Shown: positions 45,867 to 55,428 of the stretch, one piece after another
Position numbering within the stretch: the first letter of the stretch is position 1
Layout: every line of letters begins with the position of its first letter
DNA from: Tolypothrix campylonemoides VB511288
Lineage (GTDB): Bacteria > Cyanobacteriota > Cyanobacteriia > Cyanobacteriales > Nostocaceae
Direction: 5' to 3'
Length of the DNA: 64,000 nucleotides
Assembly: GCA_000828075.3 (NCBI GenBank)
Contig: JXCB02000002.1
Coordinates: 1,366,248 to 1,430,247 of the forward strand
The notes under the pieces: generated by a model
Seen by the model: the letters and a program-made list of their open reading frames with translations, nothing else
Told to the model about the DNA's origin: nothing
Databases searched by the model: none
Translations under genes and position numbers: made by a program

Positions 45867-47747
45867 ATGAGCACCTCCAAACCCCAAAAAAAAATTCATA
45901 CAGGTTACCGTCGGCGTGAGAATGACTGGCGGTTATTTTTGCGTCTCCTACCTTATGCCCGTCGTCATAAGCGATCGCTCTTCGTTAGTATGTTCCTGCT
46001 GATCCCAATAGCGGTTGCTAACGCTGTGGAACCGCAGCTGATTGGACAGGTTGTCTCTCTGATTCGCAATGAACCAAGTACTTATAACTTTCTCAAGAAT
46101 CGCCCGTTGTTACAAGGGCTAAATATCATTCAAGCGTTGTTGCTGATCACGCTCAGTGTACGGCTGATATTTACGGGTTTTCAGGGTTATTTGGTACAAA
46201 AGCTAGGTCAGCAAATCACTGCGGAAATTCGCCAAGACTTGTTTCATCATGTCACATCTTTGGCGGTGCGCTTTTTTGACAAAACAGCCGTAGGTAAATT
46301 AATCACCAGACTCACCAGTGATGTGGAAGTGTTGGGAGATGTCTTTTCTACTGGAGCGATCGGCATTGTCTCAGATTTGTTTTCTATGCTGGTGGTTCTT
46401 GGTTTTATGTTTTCTATGCAGTGGCAACTTGCTTTTTTGCTACTGATAGTTTTCTTGCCAGTTGCCTGTATTATAATATACTTGCAAAAACAATATCGCC
46501 AAGCCAATTATAAGGTCAGGGAAGAACTTTCTCTACTCAATTCTCAGCTACAAGAAAATATTATTGGCATAAATGTTGTGCAATTGTTCCGGCGGGAAAA
46601 ATTCAATGCAGAGTTGTTTCGCAGGAACAATCAACGTTACGTCCACGAGGTAGATAATACTATCTTTTATGATTCAGCGGTTTCAGCAACCCTGGAATGG
46701 ATTGCCTTGATTGCTGTTGCAGGTGTTTTGTGGGTGGGCGGTTATTTACTACTGGGAAAAAACTTGACTTTCGGCACTTTATCTGCATTTATATTCTATG
46801 CCCAGCGCTTATTCGACCCTTTACGACAGTTTGCGGAAAAATTCACTGTGATTCAATCTGGTTTCACTGCTATAGAACGCGTAAGTGAAATTTTAGATGA
46901 ACCGATAGAAATACGCGATCGCAGTAATCCCAGATTCTCAATTTTGGATTCTCGCTTGGGTTATATAGACGGAACGACTGATAATCCTGAGTTCCCAACC
47001 CAAAATTCACAAGCTGAACTCGGAGAAATCCGCTTTGAACACGTCTGGTTCGCTTACAAAGACGATGATTATGTGATCAAGGATTTGGACTTTATCATTC
47101 ATCCTGGTGAGAAAGTCGCATTAGTAGGTCCTACAGGTGCAGGTAAAAGTTCCATCATCCGTCTTTTGTGTCGCCTTTACGAACCAAATCAAGGACGTAT
47201 TTTGGTGGATGGGATAGATATCCGGGAAATACCCCAAGCAGAACTGCGGCGTTATATGGCTGTGATTTTGCAAGAAGGTTTTTTGTTTGCTGGTGATGTC
47301 AAAAGCAACATTACGTTAGGGGACAGCTACAGTTTTGAGGAAATCCAACAAGCAGCAGCGAAAACCAACATCACTCAGTTTATTGAACAACTCCCCCAAG
47401 GTTATGATACTCAACTCAGAGAACGGGGTACAAACCTTTCGAGTGGTCAAAAGCAACTTTTAGCATTTGCGCGTGCTGCAATTCGCAACCCAGAAATTTT
47501 GATTCTGGATGAGGCAACTGCTAGTCTGGATGTTGGGACAGAAGCTTTAATTCAGGAAGCTTTAAACAAACTTTTAGTAGGACGTACCGCCATCATTATT
47601 GCCCACCGCCTGTCTACGATTCGCAATGTGGATCGGATTTTTGTACTCAAGCGCGGAGAGTTAATAGAACAGGGAAGTCATGAAGAATTGCTGCAAACAG
47701 GAGGAATGTACGCCACTTTGCACAATTTGCAAATGTTAGGAACTTGA
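45867..47747 (+). CDS. ABC exporter, fused membrane and ATPase domains
   Basis: This 626-aa half-transporter has six membrane helices in the first 340 residues and an ATPase domain with Walker A (GPTGAGKSS), signature (LSSGQKQL), Walker B (ILILDEATA) and the switch His (IIIAHRLST). It belongs to the MsbA/MdlB-like multidrug and lipid exporters and would work as a homodimer or with a partner elsewhere. A linker of about 30 residues before the ATPase domain is unlike the family and may be an in-frame repeat insertion. Confidence 0.93.
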   Translation: MSTSKPQKKIHTGYRRRENDWRLFLRLLPYARRHKRSLFVSMFLLIPIAVANAVEPQLIGQVVSLIRNEPSTYNFLKNRPLLQGLNIIQALLLITLSVRLIFTGFQGYLVQKLGQQITAEIRQDLFHHVTSLAVRFFDKTAVGKLITRLTSDVEVLGDVFSTGAIGIVSDLFSMLVVLGFMFSMQWQLAFLLLIVFLPVACIIIYLQKQYRQANYKVREELSLLNSQLQENIIGINVVQLFRREKFNAELFRRNNQRYVHEVDNTIFYDSAVSATLEWIALIAVAGVLWVGGYLLLGKNLTFGTLSAFIFYAQRLFDPLRQFAEKFTVIQSGFTAIERVSEILDEPIEIRDRSNPRFSILDSRLGYIDGTTDNPEFPTQNSQAELGEIRFEHVWFAYKDDDYVIKDLDFIIHPGEKVALVGPTGAGKSSIIRLLCRLYEPNQGRILVDGIDIREIPQAELRRYMAVILQEGFLFAGDVKSNITLGDSYSFEEIQQAAAKTNITQFIEQLPQGYDTQLRERGTNLSSGQKQLLAFARAAIRNPEILILDEATASLDVGTEALIQEALNKLLVGRTAIIIAHRLSTIRNVDRIFVLKRGELIEQGSHEELLQTGGMYATLHNLQMLGT

Positions 47748-47894
47748 AGAATTTTAGATGCACAAAACATTAAACGCAGATAATTATTTCAAAATTATCA
47801 ACGTACATCTGCCTTTATTTGCGGTTGCATTTTTAGATATTTATTTTGTTTCAATCCTCCATCTCCTAATAACAATTAGCAATATTTCTCCAAG

Positions 47895-47924
47895 ATTCTT
47901 GTGGGGTGGGCATCTTGCCCGCCC
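47895..47924. repeat. 30-bp interspersed repeat, copy 2
   Basis: This matches 4410-4439 at 29 of 30 positions (ATTCTTGTGGG to CATCTTGCCCGCCC). It lies between the converging ABC exporter and sucrase/ferredoxin-like genes, where a shared terminator would be expected. Confidence 0.6.
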
Positions 47925-47938
47925 TTACCTATTTTTAT

Positions 47939-48925
47939 CTATAAGCTCGCACATTTACTATAGGTTGCCAGCTTATTAGAAACAAGACAGAAACTATCCA
48001 CAGCATACTTAGGACAAGCTGATGCTTGCGTAGCATTGCAAGAAGCCCGAAGTTTTACACTTCGAGTTTCATCTTTTACCAGCTTCGCTTGATAACAGTA
48101 TAAACCATCTGGTTTTTCAACATTTAACTCAGCAAGAATCATATTTTTGTCTAAGTTTTGCTGAATGATTTCCCCTGCTACTTTGTAGTTAAACCAATTC
48201 CATCCGTGGCGAAGGATAAGTTCTCTTTCTAAAACTTGAATTGGGTTTGGCAAAATTCCCCAACCTCTATAAACTTTCTTCAATAATGTGATGTCACCAG
48301 TACGAGTCAAAATCGATTTAAATGATTCTTGATCCAAAGCTCCATAATATCTTCCCTCTGGGAAATCTATAGCTGTTGGAGCAAACCGATGTCCACCAAA
48401 ATGACTAGATTTCCAAATACGAACATTGTCTAATTCCAAACTAGAAACGATAGATGTAGCGTTAAAATAAAACGGATTGCCATACCGAGCACAGCATCTA
48501 TCATGACTACCATGAGTACATATGAGAATATCTCTCGTTACACTTGTTTGGGCATCATAATCAGAAAATCCGCCCCGTAACCATTTTCTGACAACACCTG
48601 CTACTTGCTCAATATTTGCCAACTGGAATTCTTGCTTACGATACCCATTGCTCAAACCCTCTTTTCTTTGATAAATCAACAGGGTTGTGCTCTCTACTTT
48701 ATGCGATAAATTGTTGGCGATCAACAGAAACTTGATAGGTAACTTATTTCGTTTCACCTCCTTGATCAAAATCTGCAAATTTTCCGGAACCCACCTAGAG
48801 TTAAAAGCTTCCGATGTCCAAGGTGGAGGACATTCCACTAATATATAAGTTTGCTCATTAGTGGCAGTACCAATAATATCTTCTCCTGCTTGTCGCGAAT
48901 AGTCGGAACAAAAGAAAGTATTCAT
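47939..48925 (-). CDS. Sucrase/ferredoxin-like protein
   Basis: This 328-aa protein belongs to the Suc_Fer-like family with a thioredoxin-like [2Fe-2S] fold. Key segments are ILICTHGSHDRCCARYGNPFY (Cys ligands), WKSSHFGGHRFAPT and, at the N-terminus, CSDYSRQAGEDIIGTA with YILVECPPPW. Members are thought to act in electron transfer, and the old name sucrase is misleading. A Cys-rich tail (ASCNATQASACPKY) is an additional feature. Confidence 0.87.
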   Translation of the reverse strand: MNTFFCSDYSRQAGEDIIGTATNEQTYILVECPPPWTSEAFNSRWVPENLQILIKEVKRNKLPIKFLLIANNLSHKVESTTLLIYQRKEGLSNGYRKQEFQLANIEQVAGVVRKWLRGGFSDYDAQTSVTRDILICTHGSHDRCCARYGNPFYFNATSIVSSLELDNVRIWKSSHFGGHRFAPTAIDFPEGRYYGALDQESFKSILTRTGDITLLKKVYRGWGILPNPIQVLERELILRHGWNWFNYKVAGEIIQQNLDKNMILAELNVEKPDGLYCYQAKLVKDETRSVKLRASCNATQASACPKYAVDSFCLVSNKLATYSKCASL

Positions 48926-49026
48926 CTCACTCTACTGTACTTAATTAATGTGTTTTACGAACAAAGGATATTACAAACAGAGATGGTGTTATTAACTACC
49001 AATTTCCCGAACCACACCTTGGACTG

Positions 49027-49455
49027 TCAAGCATAACAACAGAAGATATTTATCTTCCAGTCAAAAGACGGTAGCCCATTGCTTACAGGGGTTTTCGTAG
49101 AAACTTTTATGTTCAAAAAGCTGACAAGTCTTTTAATATGTACTTTCTTGTCTGCGGTGATAATTTGAGATACCCAGCAATAGAGTCTCTTTATACTCTT
49201 CTTTTTCTGGGTTTTCCACTGCTGCAAGAAGTGAGTGTTTGTGCTTTTATTTAGTAATTTTTTATTCAAACTAAAGCACAGATTCAAATACTTGAGTTGA
49301 TGGAAGTTCAAAGTAGATGAAATATCTTTGCCAGAAAAAGAGCTAGCAATTTTATTTTGCCCTTCACTAGATAGAAAAACTGCTTCTTGTGTACAATTTT
49401 TTTTAAAAAGTTCTTGCAGTCTAAATGATTTTCTCAAATTTCTTCGCTTTTTCAT
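49027..49455 (-). CDS. Hypothetical basic protein, doubtful
   Basis: An open frame of about 142 codons from ATG 49455 (MKKRRNLRKSFRLQELF) codes for a Lys-rich protein with no recognisable domain. The region is AT-rich, and base use does not differ clearly from the gene-free DNA beside it. There is only a weak ribosome-binding site. It may be a poorly conserved gene or chance. Confidence 0.3.
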   Translation of the reverse strand: MKKRRNLRKSFRLQELFKKNCTQEAVFLSSEGQNKIASSFSGKDISSTLNFHQLKYLNLCFSLNKKLLNKSTNTHFLQQWKTQKKKSIKRLYCWVSQIITADKKVHIKRLVSFLNIKVSTKTPVSNGLPSFDWKINIFCCYA

Positions 49456-49473
49456 ATTGAAAAATTTTCTCAA

Positions 49474-50298
49474 TTACAAGGCAAAAAAAATAAAAGGCAA
49501 ACTAACTACTAGAAATTATTACCATCAAGCCACAGTACAGAATTTCATATTCTGCACCTTTTCTTGTATCCTTAATACTAAAGATTAGCAACTATTGATT
49601 GCTAATTTCTATTTTTTTCAGAATTAACATTTCAATTATAAGAGGTACTTTTACTTAGTGGTCACAGGGCAATTTTCTCCATAGTAATGTGAATATGACT
49701 GGTACGGTACTCCTTTCCGGCAGATTTTGCTCATTCCTATGATATATTCTGACTCAGACTATCTTAAGCATTTTTTCACCTTCTTTAAGCTCGTGAAAAT
49801 CGTACCAGGGCTTGAGTAGGGCGTCTGCTATGACTCTAACTGAAGTCAATAACAAAAGCAAGTACTTGCTAATTTTTCTAATCATCACTACCGCTCTAAA
49901 CTGGGAGATACGAGTAAATACAGGATTTACTAGCATCAAATAGCTGACAATCCCTACTGGAAGAAGGTTCTGCCTTCCGGATAGAATACATAATTATTTT
50001 ACTTTAGTAGAAAAATATTGCAAAGACTTTAAGGAAGTCACCTTCTCTCATCCTTGGAGAAGATCTCAGAATTTTTCAACTAGAAACTTAGAATGGTTCT
50101 CAGGATAAATTGGGGTAATTCACAAAGAAAAAACTTGTTATCTTTATGAATAAATTTTAGGGTTGCAGCTTGTATCCATCTAAGATTGCAGCATTTTCAT
50201 GCTTAATTATGACTCCTAGTTTCTTTGTTTGTGATAACTTTTATATTCGTAGAATCAAGTTAGTATGGTGAATAATATAAAATCTACACTTGGTTGTT
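49474..50298. other. AT-rich gene-free stretch
   Basis: Over 800 bp I see no gene with convincing start, length or family features. Short frames (for example 49754-49939 on the minus strand) lack any recognisable motif. There is no tRNA-like fold that I can identify. Confidence 0.5.
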
Positions 50299-51042
50299 AT
50301 GGCTTCTGCTTATTTCCGCTTTTATGCAGAGTTGAATGATTTCTTACCATTGCATAAAAAGCAGATGAAAATAGCTCATGATTTTTCTGAGAGAGCCTCA
50401 ATTAAGGACATGATTGAATCTTTAGGTGTCCCTCATCCAGAAGTTTATTGTATTGAAGTTAACGGAAGATTTGTAGATTTTTCTTACATTGTCCAAGATG
50501 GGGATATTATCGATGTCTATCCAATTTCTGCTACAGATAGAGTTACATCCACCATCTCTATTAGACCTGAACCTTTAAGTATCATCCGCTTCGTTTTAGA
50601 TATTCATTTGGGCAAGCTAGCAACATCTTTACGGCTGTTAGGCTTTGATACGTTATACCGCAATGATTATGAAGATGAAGAATTAGCTGACATCTCCAGT
50701 ACGCAAAACCGAATTCTGTTAACTCGCGATCGCGCTTTATTAATGCGAAGTATTGTGACCTATGGCTACTATGTGAGAAATACTGACCCACAGAAACAAA
50801 TTGTTGAAGTTATGCAACGCTTCGACCTGTATAAATTAGTGTCACCCTTTCAACGGTGTTTACGCTGCAATGGATTATTAGAACCTGTAGCAAAAGAATC
50901 AATTGTTGACCAATTGCCAGAAAGTGTCAAATTGTACACGAATGAATTTCATCGCTGTCAAAACTGCAACCAAATTTACTGGAAAGGGTCGCATTATGAA
51001 AGATTGCAACAGTTTGTTGACTTGGTAGTGGGTAATAAGTAA
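50299..51042 (+). CDS. Mut7-C RNase-domain protein with ThiS/ubiquitin-like N-terminus
   Basis: The 247-aa protein starts with a ubiquitin/ThiS-like beta-grasp domain (about residues 1-80; VYPISATD ends it). A Mut7-C PIN-like RNase domain follows, with FVLDIHLGKLATSLRLLGFD, the acidic EDEELADIS and ILLTRDRALL. Two zinc-ribbon Cys pairs come next (RCLRCNGLLEP and HRCQNCNQIYWKG). This is a widespread bacterial architecture, thought to act on RNA. I chose ATG 50299; a TTG three codons earlier is in the same frame. Confidence 0.87.
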   Translation: MASAYFRFYAELNDFLPLHKKQMKIAHDFSERASIKDMIESLGVPHPEVYCIEVNGRFVDFSYIVQDGDIIDVYPISATDRVTSTISIRPEPLSIIRFVLDIHLGKLATSLRLLGFDTLYRNDYEDEELADISSTQNRILLTRDRALLMRSIVTYGYYVRNTDPQKQIVEVMQRFDLYKLVSPFQRCLRCNGLLEPVAKESIVDQLPESVKLYTNEFHRCQNCNQIYWKGSHYERLQQFVDLVVGNK

Positions 51043-51068
51043 TAGGTTTAAAGTAGGTTTATCGACTC

Positions 51069-52178
51069 CTACGTCAACACCAAATTATCCCGATGAACCA
51101 CGGTTTCCGCGCCAACATAACCTAAAATAGCGGCAATTTCACCGGAACGGCGTCCGCGAATCTTTTGCAGTTCGGTGCTGCTGTAGTTCACCAATCCTCT
51201 GGCAATTTCATGACCGTTTTTGTCGCACAATTGCACCGCATCTTGAATGTCAAATTCCCCTTGCACTGCGGTAATACCAGCAGCTAACAACGATTTGTTA
51301 GCACCAGAAATTGCTAGCACTGCTCCCTCATCTAAATAGAGTTTCCCCGCAGGAACCAAACCATAAGCTATCCAGCGTTTACGGGCAGAAGTTGGCTCAG
51401 GATGCGGTTCAAAGTGAGTCCCAATGGATTCGCCTTGTAAAATTTTTTCTATATTGTGGGGGTATCGTCCTTGGGTAATGACGGTGCGAACACCAGCAGC
51501 GATCGCAATTCTTGCTGCAGAAATTTTGGTGAACATACCACCAGTACCCCATTGGGAACCTTGGCTGGTTGTTTGTACTTGTAGCTGTGCTAATTCTTTG
51601 ATGTTACTTACTAAAGCAATCGGTTGGGCATCGGGTACAGAACGGGGATCGGCTGAGTAAAGCCGATCTACATCGGTGAGCAAAAATAACCAGTCTGCTT
51701 CCACCAGGCTAGCAACTAAGGCAGAAAGGGTATCATTATCACCAAATTTCAGTTCCTCCACTGCGACTGTGTCATTCTCATTCACCACCGGAATGATCCC
51801 CAGTTGCAGTAATTCCCTGAATGTGTTGTAAACGTTAAGGTAACGACTGCGCTGTACCAAGTCGGTGCGAGTAAGCAAAACTTGAGCAATTGGCTGTTGC
51901 AGAGTCGTAAATAAATCGTCGTATATCCGCATTAACCTACCTTGTCCTACTGCTGCGACTGCTTGTTTCAAAGCGATCGCTTTGGGGCGTTCTGTTAAAC
52001 CCAGCCGCGCACAACCCACTCCTACAGCGCCAGAGGACACCAAAATGACCCTATGATTTTGCCGTCGTAGGTGTGAAAGGGTTTCTGCTAAAGTGGCGAT
52101 CACAGAAAGTGCCAGTTGTCCGGTTTCTGGTTGAGTCAGGCTGGAAGTGCCAATTTTGACGACAATTGTTTTAGTCAT
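51069..52178 (-). CDS. proB: Glutamate 5-kinase
   Basis: This 369-aa enzyme phosphorylates glutamate in the first step of proline synthesis. The N-terminal kinase domain begins [11 protein letters not shown] and contains [25 protein letters not shown] and the Thr-Asp in [12 protein letters not shown]-terminal PUA domain (from about residue 275) is typical and may bind RNA or proline. It is downstream of yqeG but separated from it by a 770-bp repeat-rich gap. Confidence 0.95.
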   Translation of the reverse strand: MTKTIVVKIGTSSLTQPETGQLALSVIATLAETLSHLRRQNHRVILVSSGAVGVGCARLGLTERPKAIALKQAVAAVGQGRLMRIYDDLFTTLQQPIAQVLLTRTDLVQRSRYLNVYNTFRELLQLGIIPVVNENDTVAVEELKFGDNDTLSALVASLVEADWLFLLTDVDRLYSADPRSVPDAQPIALVSNIKELAQLQVQTTSQGSQWGTGGMFTKISAARIAIAAGVRTVITQGRYPHNIEKILQGESIGTHFEPHPEPTSARKRWIAYGLVPAGKLYLDEGAVLAISGANKSLLAAGITAVQGEFDIQDAVQLCDKNGHEIARGLVNYSSTELQKIRGRRSGEIAAILGYVGAETVVHRDNLVLT

Positions 52179-52261
52179 TACTCAAGAGTCAAGGGTCAAG
52201 AGTCAAGAGTCAAAAAATCACTCATATCAAGTCCGGTTAAATACTTATCATTACCCGAATA

Positions 52262-52330
52262 ACCCCACCCCGGTAAAGCTGCGCTTCACCTCCCCTCCCC
52301 GCTTGCGGGGAGGGGATTGAGGGGTGGGGT
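52262..52330. repeat. Nested hairpin repeat ACCCCACCCC, copy 2
   Basis: Arms ACCCCACCCC and GGGGTGGGGT enclose CCCCTCCCCGC/GCGGGGAGGGG. It is the inverted version of the repeat at 36382-36453. Confidence 0.85.
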
Positions 52331-52399
52331 GCAGTTAACGTGGAAATCATAACTAATTAGCCGGAGATGATATCACTCTGGACTTTTGACTCTGGACGA

Positions 52400-52615
52400 T
52401 TGACTAAATTGTAAAGCGCCAGCCCCTTTATATGTTGAGACTGACGCTTTGCTTTTTTATGTTGACTTGTTATCGGCTAGGGTCTTTATTTGGCTGACCC
52501 CATGTTATTTATACTTATATAATCCCCGATTTTTTTGTCAAACAAAGGTTTCTTAATTGTTTCTTTCGATTTACTTTCCTGACTATTTGTCAATTTTTGT
52601 AAACCTTTTGGTTTA
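52400..52615. repeat. 216-bp direct repeat, copy 1
   Basis: This aligns without gaps to 52767-52982 with about 11 differences that I count. It contains a hairpin plus T-run (GCGCCAGCCCC and GACTGACGCTTT) and a degraded copy of the yqeG 3' end. A 66-codon minus-strand frame through it is a by-product. Confidence 0.9.
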
Positions 52616-52670
52616 TCGTTCTGGTCATTATAGCGGTTATCATTTGAATCACATACACCAACACGAATAA

Positions 52671-52700
52671 TGTAGAGACGTAGCATGCTACGTCTCTACA
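52671..52700. repeat. 30-bp perfect palindrome
   Basis: Both halves are TGTAGAGACGTAGCA and its exact complement, with no loop. It lies between the two 216-bp repeats. Such TACGTCTCTACA repeats are dispersed in many cyanobacterial genomes. Confidence 0.9.
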
Positions 52701-52766
52701 CTCGTGTATTGCACGCAACCGAGAAGCGCTATAGTCATTCGTTTTATGACAAAAAACTCATGAGAG

Positions 52767-52982
52767 TTGACTCAATTGTAAAGCGCCAGTCCCTTTATAT
52801 GTTGAGACTGACGCTTTGGTTTTTTATATTGACTTGTTATCGGCTAGGGTCTTTAATTGGCTGACCCCATGTTATTTATACTTATATGATCCCCGATTTT
52901 TTTGTCAAACAAAGATTTCTTAATTGTTTCTTTAGATTTACTTTCCTGACTATTTGTCAAGCTTTGTAAACCTTTTTGTTTT
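52767..52982. repeat. 216-bp direct repeat, copy 2 (covers yqeG 3' end)
   Basis: This copy includes the last ten or so codons of yqeG and the downstream hairpin CGCCAGTC/GACTGACG with T-run. Because it holds the functional yqeG end, it is likely the source of the upstream copy. Confidence 0.9.
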
Positions 52983-53495
52983 AGGAGTAATCGAGACACC
53001 GAGAATTTCAGATACCCAAACTTCAAAGTTGCGTATCGGATGGGAACGCAGAGCTACATCTGGATGGATAATTGGTTCTACCAAAATAGTAAACATTCCT
53101 AAGCGATTACCTGCTATAACATCAGTAAATAAGCGATCGCCGACCATACCGACTTGGTGTTCTGGCAAATTCATCGCTTGGAGTGCTTCCCAAATTTTAC
53201 GCCGCGAGGGCTTAGCAGCACCTAAGAAGTAAGGCAGGTTGAGAGAGCGAGCAATTCCACCAATTCGGGCTTCGCTGAGGTTATTGCTAACCAACCACAA
53301 CTTTGTATAGGGACGAATTTGCTCTACCCACTGTTGCAGTTCAACAGAAGCAGACGCGACTCTGATTGGTACTAATGTTTCATCTACATCCAATACCAGC
53401 CCCTTCAGCCCGTATTTTAGGATTATGTCTGGTGTGAGGTTCAGCACTGAACCTTCCAAAATTAAGTTAGGCTGTAAGAGATCGTTCCAACGCAT
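52950..53495 (-). CDS. yqeG: YqeG-family HAD IIIA phosphatase
   Basis: This 181-aa phosphatase of the HAD superfamily has the nucleophile motif LVLDVDETLVP (Asp36, Asp38), LVSNNLSEAR for motif II, and GMVGDRLFTDVIAGN for motif IV. Its substrate is not well defined. It is the last gene of the series GNAT, ruvX, DUF3727, mltG, yqeG. Its final codons lie inside the 216-bp direct repeat. Confidence 0.92.
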   Translation of the reverse strand: MRWNDLLQPNLILEGSVLNLTPDIILKYGLKGLVLDVDETLVPIRVASASVELQQWVEQIRPYTKLWLVSNNLSEARIGGIARSLNLPYFLGAAKPSRRKIWEALQAMNLPEHQVGMVGDRLFTDVIAGNRLGMFTILVEPIIHPDVALRSHPIRNFEVWVSEILGVSITPKTKRFTKLDK

Positions 53496-53561
53496 AAGTC
53501 AAGAGTCAAGAGTTAAGAGTTAAGAGTCAAGAGCCAATGGCACCTTACTCACGGCTAATGA

Positions 53562-54638
53562 CTATTGTCGTTCTTTTCGGATTTTGGCTACCGCTGCTTC
53601 GTGTTCTTGTAAAGTACGACTGAACACATGAGTACCATCGTAGCGTGCCACGAAATATAAGTAATCAGTTTTTTCTGGATTAAGTGTAGCTTTTAAACTT
53701 GCTAAGCCTGGGGAAGCAATAGGAGTGGGTGGTAAGCCAGGATTGAGATAGGTGTTGTAGGGAGATGCAGTGCGAACCTGAGCCAAAGTTAGAGGCTGAT
53801 CTGCTGTTTGACGGATGTTTAAAGCGTACTCAACTGTTGGGTCGCTTTCCAAGCGCATACCCTTTTGCAGCCTAGAAAAGAACACCCCAGCTATCAGGGG
53901 TCGCTCACTGGCTACCACTGCCTCTTTCTCCACAATACTAGCGAGAGTCACCCATTGCTTGAGATCTAGCGTTGTCTGGTTGCGTTGTTTTCGATACACT
54001 GGCAGGGCAACTTCCTCAAAGCGATTGAGCATTTGTTTGATAACATCTTGGGGAGTGATGCCACCACTAGCAATCTTGTATGTATCTGGGTATAAAAACC
54101 CTTCTAAGGAAGGTAGATTCGCGGTCAGCCAAGGGAACTGGCTACGGTCAATTTGAGTTATCGCTGCAAGAAAATCTTTGGCGGAGAAAAATCCTCTTTC
54201 CTCAAAATAAGCTGCCATTTGTCGCAATGACCAGCCTTCGGGAATGGTGTAACTATTTTGCACCACTTCTCCCCGCCAAATTTTTTGAGCGATCGCCGAT
54301 AAAGGCTGGGTGGGCGAAAGTTCATAGCTTCCTGCTTTAAAATTACCTTCAGGGTCTTTCCACCCTAGGTAACGCGCCCATAAATTCCACGCCAAGTGCG
54401 AGCGAATTAAACCAGCCTTTTCTAGATCACGACCGATTTGCTGTGAGCCTGCTCCGGGAGGGATTTGAATTTGTAGCTCTTTTACCGAGTTATTTGCCGT
54501 TGCACCAGGTTTTACTGGTTGGATTGGTGCTATTGCCCAACTCCACCACGCCCAACCTTGCCAACCACAAAATAAAAGGGTCAACGGCAGCACACCCAAT
54601 AGAAATGACCGCTTCCAAATTTTTTGCCAAAGATTCAT
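53562..54638 (-). CDS. mltG: Endolytic transglycosylase MltG
   Basis: This 358-aa protein has a signal anchor (LLGVLPLTLLFCGWQGWAWW), a LysM-like part and the YceG domain with catalytic Glu in LASIVEKEAV. ESDPTVEYAL and YNTYLNPGLPPTPIASPG are strongly conserved. MltG cuts nascent peptidoglycan in the periplasm and ends glycan strands. It lies between yqeG and the DUF3727 gene. Confidence 0.95.
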   Translation of the reverse strand: MNLWQKIWKRSFLLGVLPLTLLFCGWQGWAWWSWAIAPIQPVKPGATANNSVKELQIQIPPGAGSQQIGRDLEKAGLIRSHLAWNLWARYLGWKDPEGNFKAGSYELSPTQPLSAIAQKIWRGEVVQNSYTIPEGWSLRQMAAYFEERGFFSAKDFLAAITQIDRSQFPWLTANLPSLEGFLYPDTYKIASGGITPQDVIKQMLNRFEEVALPVYRKQRNQTTLDLKQWVTLASIVEKEAVVASERPLIAGVFFSRLQKGMRLESDPTVEYALNIRQTADQPLTLAQVRTASPYNTYLNPGLPPTPIASPGLASLKATLNPEKTDYLYFVARYDGTHVFSRTLQEHEAAVAKIRKERQ

Positions 54639-54721
54639 CTTACAAAAGATGATAATTAAAAATTCTTCATTAAAAATTAAAACTTATGATTTTTTTAATT
54701 TTTAATTGTGAATTTTCCATT

Positions 54722-55294
54722 TTATTCGACTTCATTAAACAAATGTTCTTCCAACAAGGGTTGGACTTTACGGAACTCTTCTGGAGACAGTAATTCTGGT
54801 TTACCACTTTTAGCTATTCGTGCAAAAAACAGCAGTGGATCGAGGGGAGTATAAATTGCGTACTCCTGGTCTTCGTGGTAGAAGCTCGATAGTAGCTGTA
54901 ATTGCTCCGGCTCTAAATCTGTCCCTTCGTCTTCAATTTCTAGGGTAAACAGTTCCGACTCTTCTACTGGTGGTAATTCACCTTCAACAGTGAGAGCATA
55001 AGCCGTGTTTTTCAAGAGCAGATTTTGCTCAGCCAGAACAGCTTGCGCAATGGCAAAAATTTGCTCAATTGTCGCTTCATCTTCTACTAAAATGGCTTCT
55101 TCTTCGTCCCCATCACCTTGCCAAGCAAAAATTTCGATTGGTGAGTCAACAGGAAGAAGCAAAACGTATTCTTGACCATCGACTGTAAGTGAATGCTCAA
55201 TGTAACATTCAAGGTTTCTCCCTTTGTCATCAGTCAAAGTGATGGAACCAGCTTGAGTTTGGTCATTTTCTTCAGGAAATTGTGAGGGTGACAT
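54722..55294 (-). CDS. DUF3727 (DUF1292-like) family protein
   Basis: This 190-aa acidic soluble protein has a YrzB/DUF1292-like N-terminal part (ITLTDDKGRNLECYIEH, YVLLLPVDSPIEIF) and the cyanobacterial/plastid DUF3727 C-terminal part (YAIYTPLDPLLFFARI). It is always found near ruvX and mltG in cyanobacteria as far as I know. Its function is unknown. Confidence 0.85.
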   Translation of the reverse strand: MSPSQFPEENDQTQAGSITLTDDKGRNLECYIEHSLTVDGQEYVLLLPVDSPIEIFAWQGDGDEEEAILVEDEATIEQIFAIAQAVLAEQNLLLKNTAYALTVEGELPPVEESELFTLEIEDEGTDLEPEQLQLLSSFYHEDQEYAIYTPLDPLLFFARIAKSGKPELLSPEEFRKVQPLLEEHLFNEVE

Positions 55295-55428
55295 AGCCGA
55301 GCTCTATAATTTATAATTACCAGCGATTTTGAGAATGACGTGATTGTTTCTTGTGAAACATATTATCAATTAAATAGGAGTACAGCTGGCTAATATTTTT
55401 CAGAATATCATGTTAAAAGGTTGCATTA

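Noticed and set aside
47758-47979. Plus-strand frame of 73 codons after the ABC exporter
   Set aside because: It crosses the dispersed 30-bp repeat and overlaps the end of the opposite gene; no motif is present.
49754-49939. Minus-strand frame of 61 codons
   Set aside because: It sits in AT-rich gene-free DNA without a good ribosome-binding site or recognisable domain.
52486-52686. Minus-strand frame of 66 codons
   Set aside because: It lies in the decayed copy of the yqeG 3' end within the direct repeat.
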